64,000 nt of DNA from Urophycis tenuis (taxonomy: Eukaryota > Chordata > Actinopteri > Gadiformes > Phycidae), in contig JAXIVH010000134.1 in assembly GCA_036785325.1 (NCBI GenBank), positions 401,115 through 465,114 on the forward strand. The letters are read 5' to 3'. This document shows positions 21,901 through 32,100 of the stretch, in pieces; positions within the stretch are counted from its first letter, which is position 1, and every line of letters starts with the position of its first letter. The notes beneath the pieces are model-generated. The model was given only the letters and a program-made list of their open reading frames with translations, was not told where the DNA came from and did not search any database. Position numbers and translations under genes: made by a program.

Positions 21901-23274
21901 TTTTCCCCAGCCCAGTATTTTCCCCGTTCTCCAATCAATGTGGGGATTGTGGCAAAGCAGCCATGGAAGTCCCAAGATTAAAGCATGTGATGGAGAATTA
22001 AACAAGAAAAAGTTCATGGTTTCCTGATGGTCGCGAATGTGAAGTTCTACCGGTTCTGTGACATGAGTTACAGTAAATAAGTTATTCTCGTTGAGACCCT
22101 TGGCCGTGATAGTTTTCTCTAACATTTCGGTTTTCAGTCCGAGCTTCTTGGCCAGCCGCCAGTCCATAAAGCTCTCATCAGCCCCAGAGTCTATGAGCAC
22201 CCCAATGTCTGTGGTGACCGCGTGGTGTGTTACCTTAATGTTCGTGAGGATCCGGGGAGCGGGACGTGAGGTCTTGAGGTTACTCACCCTGGTAGGTCGT
22301 TTGGCTGGACAAACCGCAACGAGGTGTCCCGTCTCCCCACAGTAAAAGCAGCGACCTTCCTGCTGTCGTCGCTCTCGCTCCACCCGTGACAGTCGTGCGT
22401 GTCCCAGCTGCATAGCCTCCTCCCCCCCGTGCATGGGGCAATGAGGGCGCGGTCCCGATGGTGACTGGAGAGGAGATGAGCTTTCCGGAGCTGCAATGGA
22501 GGGAAAGCTCCTCATGCTCGCCGATCTGCTCCGTGCTGGCGGGTGAAGCTCACGTAGCCTGTTGTCGGTTCTGATGGCCAGCGCGATGAGGGAATCCAGA
22601 TCAGAGGGCAGATCTAGGGGAACCAAAAGCTCTCGGATGGGAGCCGCTAATCCTTTCAAAAATACATCATACAATGCGGTGGAGTTCCAGCCACTCTCTG
22701 CCGCCAAGGTGCGAAAAAGGATGGCATAGTCACATACAGTCTCCGTGCCCTGCTTAACCGCCGTCAGCCTCTGGGCCTTTTCACGGTCAGATGTGACCGG
22801 GTCAAAAGTTCCCTGGAGGGCTGCCCGAAAACCCGCCAGTGAGCTGCAGAGAGAAGAATCACGAGCCCACTCGGCTGTGGCCCAAGCTCTAGCTCTCCCC
22901 GTCAGGTGGGAGATCATGAAGGCAATCTTCGATCTGTCTGTGGGAAAGGCATGTGGAGTATGTTCATAATGGATTGAGCAGTCAATCAAAAACGGTTTGC
23001 ACTGACCCGGTTCTCCTGAAAACCGTTCTGGGGATGCCAGTCTAGCTACCGGTCCGAAGCCGGGTGCTGCCGGGGCTGGAGTGGGGGCTGCAGGGGGTTG
23101 CGGAGCGGTGGCTGGACCTGATGATTTGGACAGATAATCCACGAGATTCTGCACCCTGCCCGACAGGTCGTTGAGATGTGCTGCCATGGCCGTCTGGAAC
23201 TCTTCCTGACGTGAAAGGCGCGACTCCTGGTCCAGCTGGAGCGCTGCCTCTGCCGGTGTCTCTGCTGAGTCCAT
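18961..23274 (-). CDS. Gag-Pol polyprotein of the chromodomain Ty3/gypsy element
   Basis: 1,437 residues in one frame with no frameshift. In order: Gag with a CCHC knuckle at 309-322 (CFYCGETGHLVAVC); aspartic protease (DSGA, 362-365); reverse transcriptase (YLDD, 685-688); RNase H (Asp834, DHKN near 905, Asp947); integrase with an HHCC zinc site (His1023, Cys1053, Cys1056) and D,D-35-E residues Asp1086, Asp1146 and Glu1182; and a C-terminal chromodomain (about 1375-1425: VYKVKKLLAVR, FLVDWEGYG, WVPSRHI). The chromodomain places it among chromoviruses and is thought to guide integration to chromatin. The ATG lies only 16 nt inside the 5' LTR. All catalytic residues I checked are present, so it may be functional. 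Confidence 0.95.
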   Translation of the reverse strand: MDSAETPAEAALQLDQESRLSRQEEFQTAMAAHLNDLSGRVQNLVDYLSKSSGPATAPQPPAAPTPAPAAPGFGPVARLASPERFSGEPGQCKPFLIDCSIHYEHTPHAFPTDRSKIAFMISHLTGRARAWATAEWARDSSLCSSLAGFRAALQGTFDPVTSDREKAQRLTAVKQGTETVCDYAILFRTLAAESGWNSTALYDVFLKGLAAPIRELLVPLDLPSDLDSLIALAIRTDNRLRELHPPARSRSASMRSFPSIAAPESSSPLQSPSGPRPHCPMHGGEEAMQLGHARLSRVERERRQQEGRCFYCGETGHLVAVCPAKRPTRVSNLKTSRPAPRILTNIKVTHHAVTTDIGVLIDSGADESFMDWRLAKKLGLKTEMLEKTITAKGLNENNLFTVTHVTEPVELHIRDHQETMNFFLFNSPSHALILGLPWLLCHNPHIDWRTGKILGWGKDCASHCMDSPAQEREVTMLNIVSAGSPADPEYPDLSSVPSCYRHLKEVFSKSKALSLPPHRPYDCAIDLIPGFTIPKGRLYSVSGPEKEAMRDYIGTSLKAGLIRPSSSPAGSGFFFVGKKDGSLRPCIDYSPLNDITIKNRYPLPLMSSVFDQLQQAKIFTKLDLRNAYHLVRIKEGDEWKTGFNTPCGHYEYLVMPFGLTNAPAVFQAMINDILRDFLDRFVYVYLDDILIYSSDLQSHQTHVTQVLQRLLAHKLYVKAEKSEFHAHTISFLGFIVAPGRVQMDPAKIRAVAEWPTPDNRKKVQQFLGFANFYRRFIRGFSAIAAPLHTLTSPKVRFFWSPEAEAAFRELKRRFTTAPILTMPDPQRQFVVEVDASNEGIGAVLSQRSQQDGKMHPCAYLSRRLSQAERNYDVGNRELLAVKVALEEWRHWLEGASQPFLVWTDHKNLEYIRQAKRLNSRQARWALFFNRFSFSLSYRPGSRNVKPDILSRLFDPEPVAKEPEPILPLSCVVGAVTWQIEKAVKLANGVAPSPSGCPENKLFVPADLRPQVIHWAHSSPLFCHPGVRRTMFAISRRFWWPSMEPEVREYVEACSVCARNKSSTGSRMGLLQPLPIPSRPWSDISLDFVTGLPVSQGNTTVLTVVDRFSKMVRFIALPKLPSAGETAEIMLNQVFKIHGFPRDIVSDRGPQFISRFWKEFCKLIGAKASLTSGYHPEANGQTERLNQQLETGLRCLVSQNPATWSKHLVWVEYAHNTLPTSATGFTPFKCVFGYDPPLFADHEPEVSVPSAHALFRRCRRIWAAARQVLIRQGDRVKRAADRKRRPAPDYQPGQRVWLSAKDLNLRVPSKKLAPRFVGPFPISQIISPAAVRLRLPRSLRTHPTFHVSQIKPVKDSPLVPATTPPPPPEIVDGGPVYKVKKLLAVRNRGRGRQFLVDWEGYGPEERLWVPSRHIVDHTLIDDFYRDHPEQPGPSGCRS

Positions 23275-23290
23275 ACTGGCCAGTGTGTAC
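23275..23290 (-). promoter_or_regulatory. Probable self-priming primer site of the Ty3/gypsy element
   Basis: Between the 5' LTR and the gag start, the element strand reads gtacacactggccagt. No standard tRNA 3' end match is evident. Its acacactggc is exactly complementary to gccagtgtgt in the LTR (23,554-23,563 on the opposite strand), as expected for Tf1/sushi-type self-priming. Confidence 0.6.
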
Positions 23291-23772
23291 TGTCAGGCCT
23301 GGACTAAGAGGAGGACTCAGATGCACAAGTACGGCAGTAAAGGTGAATTTATTCAAAATAACAGAGGCTCTTGAACCGAGGGACAAGATAAAAATGCAAT
23401 AACAAAAAACGACTCTCAAAAACAGTCACTCTAAAACTCAGAATCTTCTCTTAAAAATACAACTCAAAATCACTCCTTCGAGGAACTCTAGGCCGCAAAG
23501 GCAAACTGTGGCATGAAGAAAACGGCACGGGTGGAACAGACACTGAAGACGAAACACACTGGCACAAGACAAGGGAAACGCAGACTACTTGAACACATGG
23601 AGGGAAGGGAGCACCAGGTGAACACAATCTGTGATTAGGGGAGACAATCAGACAGGCGACACACAAGGAAGGGCAAGTGACCTGAAACGAGAGGAGAGTT
23701 ACTTATCAAAATAAAACAGGAAATGACGAGACAAAACACCAAAATAAAACATGACCTCACCGCTGTGTGACA
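23291..23772 (-). repeat. 5' LTR of the Ty3/gypsy element
   Basis: 482 bp, same sequence as the 3' LTR by eye. It contains the segment (23,554-23,563) complementary to the primer-site region just downstream, which marks a probable transcript 5' end. Confidence 0.95.
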
Positions 23773-24279
23773 ATATGAACATTTACGGTAAAGTTATTCC
23801 CAGGCCCTGTCCTTCCTTATTCAGTTAATTTTGTTATTTTGTATTGAAGTGAATTGCTGGATATTCATTTGTTTATATATATAAAAAATATGTAAAAAAT
23901 ATATAAAAAATATATAAATATATAAAAATGTATAAAAATATATATTTTTATATAAAAATATGCATCTAATTCATTTCAGCTTTGAGTCAAACAGTTAAAA
24001 AATTGTTTAGCCCACAAAAAAAAAAAAAAAAAAAAAAAATTAATCACGTCAGGAAGGGTGACGGCAATGGGGTCAACCGGACCTGCCAATGAGGTGTCCC
24101 TTATTTAACTGACCCTTTTATTACTTTGTATCCAAGATAACCAACCCTTCCAGTGGTCTATCCAGATGATACTTTACTGTCTGTTGATTCCTCTGTGGCC
24201 TCTGAGGCCTACAGAGTCCAGTTGTGTTCAGTTGTACTACTACTTGTGTGCTACAGTTGTTTCTGTAGTACAGACAAAA

Positions 24280-25200
24280 CATGACGTTGGCATCAAATTC
24301 AAGATCAGTCAAAGCAGTTAATGGAACTGCCCCGACCTACCTCCAAACATTAGTGAAACCCCACGGCCCTGCTCGAGCACTCTGCTCAACTACCTCAGCT
24401 GGTCGACTGGTACCTCCATCACTAAAAGAAGGGAAAAGTTTGCAAGATCACTCTCTCAACTCTTCTCAAGACGACACACTCTTTGACACTCTGATGACCA
24501 TGGCAGATAGGAGGATGCTGTCCAGGCTACAGACTATCTTGGACAATGCCTCTCACCCTCTCTTTTCCACCCTGGCCCAGCAGAGGAGTACCTTTAGCAG
24601 AAAACTCTTCTCACTGAGAATCACCACAGAGCGACGCAGGAAATAACTCCTGCCCTTTGGTCATCAAACTGTATAATTCGTCATTATCATCTCAGTAATG
24701 ACTGCATAACCGGTCGTTCCTCTTACCTAATCTTACATGCTACATCTTTGTGTATGCTATTTACTTTTATAGTGTATGCCTAGATGTATGTACATTTATG
24801 TATTTTTTTGGATATTGTTAGGTAGGTTTATATTATATATCTATATATTTTAACACTCTACTATACATAGAGTGTCAGCCTTTTCTTTTTTTTCCCCAGA
24901 GTATTGTAAAAAATGCAATTTCTCTAAGGGATCATTAAAGTATTTCTGTCTGTCTGTCTGTCTTCTCCATTTTGGCACCGCAGTGGTGGAAATGAGGTCC
25001 CTACCAATGTCAGGACTGTCAGGAGTCACTCACCGTCTTCTGGAAGAGACTCAACACCCACTTGTTCAGATGCATACCCTCTATGCATACTTCATCCTTA
25101 AAAAAAAAAAAAGGACTTTCCAACTCTTATTGCTGCGCAGTTCTTCATCAATGCTGTAAAACACAGAACTGTGCCTTTTGCTTGCTGCCACATTCATAAC
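24280..25200 (+). mobile_element. Nested LINE remnants, unit 2
   Basis: Same structure as at 2,550-3,480, with a small deletion in the outer L2-like fragment that removes the LLAY codons (near 24,303). Confidence 0.6.
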
Positions 25201-26873
25201 TTGATGTACTAAACCAGCATGTGATTTCAGGGCTGGGTATGACTCAAACAGTGGCAAATGTTTAACATGAATTTCAGAGACACAAGGTGAATGAACATGC
25301 ACTCTGGAGGTGGTTCATGAAGCATCTGTGGGACAAAGTTGGTAATGATGAAATGGTACAGAAGTCATACCTTATAGGGTCTGGTTTATCTCACTTACAA
25401 GAGATAGTTAAGAGTCAGTTGCGGTGAATTTAACCTTGTATGTGTTAGGAAAAATATTATCTAGCAATGGTACGGTTAGGTTGATCTGACATTCTGAAGA
25501 AGGACATAGTGAAGATTGTATTCCTCTTGGCGACTTTAAGTCTGACTCTCTGGAACTGGGAGACATAACATAACATGATTGAAGGATACACCTACATCAT
25601 GTCAAATCTGCTTAGTAACATGTAATGTTTATACATTATAAGCCAATCAGAATGGGACACTCCTGTCATGCTGTTCCGGTTTGAGACTTGTATTTAATAC
25701 ACTGTGTTTCCGGGAGCAGGCAGAAGGAACTGAGGAAGATTCACGCACAAATCTCTTGCTTGATGAAATCCTCTGCTTCTCCTCGTACGAGACCAATAAA
25801 CAACTTCAGCTTAAACTATATAGAGTTCCTGACATTTGTTGTTCTTCAGCATCAACAACAATCTCCTCACTATCAGTATGGTGTTGTCTAGACCACTCTG
25901 CGTGAGCAGAAACCAATAAGTACTGGTGTTAACACGAATCCTGGGTCAGGTCCAATGAGGAAATAGTGTTAGATAATACTGTGTGGTCTGATGAGGCAAT
26001 AGATTAAATGAATGTACATCAGCAGTTGATCACATGCTTGATCAGAAGATAAATCAAGCCCTTGGTGTGAAGAAACATTCTGTGAGATCCACACGATACC
26101 CTTGAAGGAGTCTGTGTACCAAGCTGCTGCTGACAGGAAACTCTGCAAACCCTCTTGCTGCAGATCTCCAGCTCCTAGTTTGTCTTCTGTGAGAGAGGAA
26201 GACAGACTGTAGGTCTGGAGATATTTAATTATATAATAGAAATAAAGAGGACTTCAATGGAGAAATCAGTTGTTAGTGAATTTTATGTGCTCGCATGGCT
26301 CTTGCACTTTGTGGGTTGTATCTTCATTGTTGAATGCACTTTTTGTCACTTTGTGACTTTGGACGGAAGTGTCCGCTGAATGAATGTTGTAGCTCTGACT
26401 GCGCTGCACACCACCTAGGTGTCTTTACTGGGCTCCACAACATCCCAGGTTGATGTCCCACTGATTGGACTCCCAGACTCCCATTGGAGTCCCAGAGTCC
26501 AATCAGTCTGATTCGGGCCCAGTGAGGCTGCTTCAACCAGCCATCAACCACACATACTCCACAAATGTATTTTAATGTAATGTGAAATCCACTTGAATGT
26601 TCATTATGTTTGTGAGGAACCAGAAGACCAAATAAATACTAAAACAGATAGTAGAAAACTAATCAAGGAAACATAGCTGCAGTCCAAATAATATAAACAT
26701 GAATGCTTGAGGTTTAACATAAACCTGGTTTGCTTATGTCAATTATGTATTTTAGAATGAATACAAGTTAAACAACATGGCATATCTATGTAATCCTTAT
26801 ACATAACTTGAGCAGCTGTAAGTCAACATCAACTACTGGGAACAACTCAATGTTTACAATGCCTTTTAGATCA

Positions 26874-26879
<6 letters not shown>

Positions 26880-26945
<66 letters not shown>

Positions 26946-27010
26946 TATGCCATGCCAAACACACACACAACGGTGTGTGTGTTTGGCATGGCATAATTGT
27001 GTGTGTGTGC
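26880..27010. repeat. (CA)n microsatellite and perfect inverted repeat, unit 2
   Basis: Same arrangement as unit 1 with a shorter CA tract. The inverted repeat (attatgccatgccaaac / gtttggcatggcataat) is perfect here and extends into the flanking CA/TG runs. Confidence 0.75.
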
Positions 27011-27159
27011 ATGCGTGAGTCTGTGATTAAAAGGATGGTGTCTGATATGAGCAGTAGAAACTTATTTCCTGACAGTGATGGTTCAGATTAACAGCTGTTT
27101 TTATAAAGCAGAGCTGAAGCCTGAAAGCAGAAGCAGTGGAAGCTGTCCAGAGAGGAGCC

Positions 27160-28515
27160 ATGGACACCAGCCACGAACTGGACTCTGGACTCACTGAGGA
27201 ACCTGAGGACACGTCTGTGGACAGGAAGGAGACCAGGAGGAGAACATGTGGTAGGAGTTTCAACTACATACATCTCAAGATTACATGAAGCAAATGTTTT
27301 AGTCAAAGTGACCAACCTGATGAACCAGTGAAATGACCTCATAGATTTGTTAGATTTATTATAGGCTAGATTAATTCTCTCCTAACATCATGTGTATGTT
27401 CCAGACCAAACGACCTCTGATTATGTCTGATTATGTATTATTGATGGGCAGCCGCGGCCTACTGGTTAGGGCTTTGGACTTGTAACCGGAGGGTTGCCGG
27501 TTCGAACCCCGACCAGTACGAACGGCTGAAGTGCCCTTGAGCAAGGCAACCTCACTGCTCCCCGAGCGCCGCTGTAGCAGGCAGCTCACTGCGTCGGGAT
27601 CAGTGTGTGCTTCACCTCACTGTGTGATCACTGTGTGCTGAGTGTGTTTCACTAATTCATTGGGATAAATGCAGAGACCAAATTTCCCTCACGGGATCAA
27701 AAGAGTACTTATACTTATATACTTATGACTATTGACATATGGCTACGGACTATTACTAGGTATCTCAAGTAGTCGTGTTTTTCATGATATACGTTTGTTA
27801 ATACTATTTATTATTTATTATTAGTGGTAGTTCAGTGTTACATGAGATATAGTAAGTTTATACCTGTAAACTATGTTTATGAATGTGCAATATTTTTATG
27901 TATCGTGACGTCACGAGAGACGGGGGCTATATTCAGCTCAGATGGGTCCAGCCACAGGCGAGCATGTCTCCATCTGGTGGCAGAGTGGGGAACGCCACCC
28001 CTGCCAACGCGGAATTCTAACGCGCCTGTACCTGATTGAGCCGATTGGCCGTGAGGGCTACAAAAGCCGTCAGGTACAGGCAGGAGTGAGATCGGGATCG
28101 AGGTTGGACTGAAGACGGAGGACCAGTCCACCGGAGAGGTGTTTTGACCCTTTTGTCAACATAGATAAAGTCACAATCTTACGATTGGAATGTCCAAACA
28201 TAAATTCCGCCAATGCGGTCGTCGCTCCAATGCTGGATATGCTCAATCCCAAGTTCCCGCAGGAAAACACCTCTCCGGTGGACTGGTCCTCCGTCTTCAG
28301 TCCGACCTCGATCCCGATCTCACTCCTGCCTGTACCTGACGGCTTTTGTAGCCCTCACGGCCAATCGGCCCAATCAGGTACAGGCGCGTTAGAATTCCGC
28401 GTTGGCAGGGGTGGCGTTCCCAACTCTGCCACCAGATGGAGACATGCTCGCCTGTGGCTGGACCCATCTGAGCTGAATGTAGCGCCCGTCTAAGATGCAG
28501 CCTCTCGTGACGTCA

Positions 28516-28554
<39 letters not shown>

Positions 28555-29070
28555 AGTAGCTCAGTGGATAGAGTGGGTGGATAGAGCGGGTCGTCAGCTC
28601 GATCGGCGGTTCGATCCCCTCAATCCCCCTCCTCCAACTGTCTGCATGTTGAAGTGTCCTTGAGCAACACACTGAACCCCAACTTGCTCCCCGGGCGCTG
28701 AACATAGCAGCCCACTGCTGCTATGTACCATAGGATGGGTCAAATGAACACAATTTGTTCCCCTATCTAAAAAGTACTGAGAATGACCAATAAAGACCAA
28801 AATGTCCTCTCTCTCTGTACATTAGAATAATAAGAGAATAATAACAAGTATAGGAGAACAAGAGAAAAGAGAACAGAACGTGTTCTCCTTAAGTATGTTC
28901 TAAATTCAAAACTAGAGCTACAGTACCAGTAATGAGTTATTGAGGTGTTCTCAGTCAAGGTCTTCAGATCTTTCTTAAAGATGGGGAGGGACTCTGTAGA
29001 CTGTAGGGAGACTGTCTGGACTGTGTATGATATCCTCACAGTATGAATATATCTGTGTGTACATTACAGT

Positions 29071-29110
<40 letters not shown>

Positions 29111-32100
29111 TGCTCCTGAACAGCTCTAAAGTCCCACAGCATTGCCACTCTGAGCTTCGGACTGCTGTGTATTTTCATCATCTCCCTGCGCCTCAGTGAG
29201 TCTAAATCATATCATCCTCAATATAATGACCATAATAACAACAGTAGAGATAAAATATATGATGACGATGATAATAGTCATTTCATCATATCCTGTTTCC
29301 TTTCAGTGTGGATGGGCTTTGTGTTTGATTGGCTGTGGGTTTTGTTTAGAGACGATGTTGTTCTGTTTTAGAGCTGATTTCTTCTGTTCTCCTCTGTGCT
29401 CTTCTATACTTAGTGACACCTTGTACGGAGTCGAGAGAGCGCTTAATGGGTGAAGTTGGTGAGTGTTTTAGATAGGTCTTCAAAGTAAAACTCAATCAAT
29501 CATGTTATGGAACTTTATTTCAAACATGCTTTCTGATTCTGTGATTTATGTTTGAACATCCCCTCTTCCTTCTAACTTAACATTTTATATTGTCAGGGTA
29601 ACCGAGCACAGACCGTGTTGAACTTCTAACCAAATAAAATAAATAAAGGATGTCCCCCCTATGGCAGCATGGTGGTACTGAAGGTGTTGTTAGCCTCCTC
29701 CTCCAGCAGGGGGAGCAGTAGAGTCAATAGAGCCTGTCATCCTCTGAAAGTGCTTGTTTTTGCCCTTGACCCTCTCACTGTATATTCCATCGATATGGAA
29801 AGGATCCCTACAGATGAATATTGCTTCTTACTTTGCCTTTTGCGTTGTATTGTGTCCAAATCTAACTAAAATCTAATTCTTGCAGGATATTTCCTTATCG
29901 TGATTACAATCTCAACTCTCCTTCCCCCATCTTTGAGATAACAGTAAACTAGGCCTTCATTAATCCAACAAAACAAACTCTCTGCTCTCCAGCTCTTAGT
30001 CTGCTTTCCACCGTTCTCTTCCTGCAACAACTCAACTCAACTCTCAGTGAGTGAGACTTTGTGGGACACAATAACAAACAGTGTAGGGGTTTACCTCACT
30101 ACAACTACAACTACAAGGTTATGGTTCTATTGTTCCCTACTAGGTTTCTATTGTTCTCTACTAGGTTTGTATTGTTCTCTATTACACAAGGTCATGTTTC
30201 TATTGTTCTCTTCTAGGATTCTATTGTTCTCTACTACACAAGGTCATCTTTCTATAATTGTTCTCTACTAGGATTCTATTGTTCTCTATTACACAAGGTC
30301 ATGTTTCTATAATTGTTCTCTACTAGGATTATATTGTTCTCTACTACACAAGGTCATGTTTCTATGGTTCTCTACTACACAAGGTCATGTTTCTATGGTT
30401 CTCTACTACACAAGGTCATGTTTCTATGGTTCTCTACTACACAAGGTCATGTTTCTATGGTTCTCTACTACAACACAAGGTCATGTTTCTATGGTTCTCT
30501 ACTACACAAGGTCATGTTTGTGTAGTAGAGTAGGGGGAGGAGGGAGAGGAGGAGGAGGGAGGATAAAGGGGAACGCACCACAGACCCTACGGTTGGTGGA
30601 CGACCCGCTCTGTCCACCCACTCTACACATTGAGATACTGCCACCCCTAGTAATTGAGAAAGTACAAAAAGCCTCTGTATTCATTAAGGATTTTCTTTCT
30701 GTTCAACAGGTGATTTGACCCGAGGCTTCATGTATTTCAACCAGAGTCTCTACTTTATTTCTCCTACTAAGAGGAACTGGACGGCCAGTCGAGATTACTG
30801 TCTGCAAAGAAATGCAGACCTGGTAGTTATCAACAGCAGGGAAGAACAGGTGACAGTGGGTGTTTGAGTGTGAGAGCGTGTGTGTGTTGTTAGCTGGGTT
30901 GTCATGACAACAGATACTAATCCTATTGGAAACAGGGGTTTGTCAGCAGTGTGAGGGGTCCTTCCTGGATTGGACTGAGTGGGCGAGACACAGAGGGGAC
31001 CTTCAAGTGGGTGGATGGTACCGACATGACTTCAAGGTCAGGATGAAGACTCAGCAGCATCTCTTCTCTGAGAGTGACAGAGTTGTATCACCTCAACACC
31101 GTGCTCAACGTTCCACTGCTTGTGGTTTTCAGTTGGAGACGCAGTGAACCACGCGATGGCGGTGGAGTAGAAGACTGTGTAGCATGCGATGGCAGATGGT
31201 CTGAAGAACCGTGTGACAGACTGCACCACGGGATCTGTGAGAAGGTCACAGAACATCTGGAAGCTGACCTGAAGAAAGAGGGTCTGTTGACTTTGTTTGT
31301 GTTCATGTAGAATTGTTCATCCTTTCTATTCTCTGTATACATACGTTATGAACGAAAAGGTGGTTGGATGTGTTTACCTCTGACCAGGGTCTGTGTCTGC
31401 TTTAGGTGTTTGCTTGATGGAACCGCCGTTTGTAAACTCGATGAAATGACACCTGCATCTGGTTCTCCCCACACCCCCACCCCACCCACTGGAGATGTAC
31501 CAGTTTTCTAAAGCAAAAACTGACAAAGCAAAAGTCAGGAAATTAGTATAATGAAGGTCTATTCGGCTCATATTTGGCTATTATATTATAAGTTGAGATG
31601 GCAGAGCAAATTGAGGATTCATTTGTGTATTCCATTTAGATTAAAGAACCAATCAACAAAATGCATAGTCAAAGTTTTAGTCTATAGAAAAGTAATCTTT
31701 CTTTATTCAGGCAAACCATTATTGAACAGAAAACTCAGTCCAGCTGAAATATTACAAAAGTAAAATAAAGAGGCAAGTGACCATTAACAACAAATAAACA
31801 GGCATAGATTAGGCTATAATAAAACATCTTCAATCAAAAATAAAATCTTAAAATAAATGAAATTACAACGTACATGTAATGTAAACAGTATTCTGTCCAA
31901 CTAGGACAACAAATGAAAGATCTTCTGAAAAACATCCCCAGTGTGCGTTTATCTGTGTTTTGCTTACATGAGTTTTAATTGGAGCTGGTTTTGCGTTCTC
32001 CTCCACAAGCTCCTGACTCTTATCTCTGAGCTGGAGTGTCTTCCCCTCCCTGGGACTTTGTAGATGCTGCATATGCTATATTTAATGGATTTTTAATCAC

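Larger units (their letters stand above)
18467..23772 (-). mobile_element. Complete chromodomain Ty3/gypsy LTR retrotransposon (sushi type), private to unit 2
   Basis: It is 5,306 bp long, flanked by the 5-bp target duplication atatg (18,462-18,466 and 23,773-23,777). The empty site is visible in unit 1 (near 2,101), unit 3 and unit 4 as tttatatgaacattt. The two 482-bp LTRs look identical by eye and start and end with tgtca/tgaca. One uninterrupted gag-pol frame lies between them. No envelope gene is present. Identical LTRs and an intact frame indicate a very recent insertion. Confidence 0.95.
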
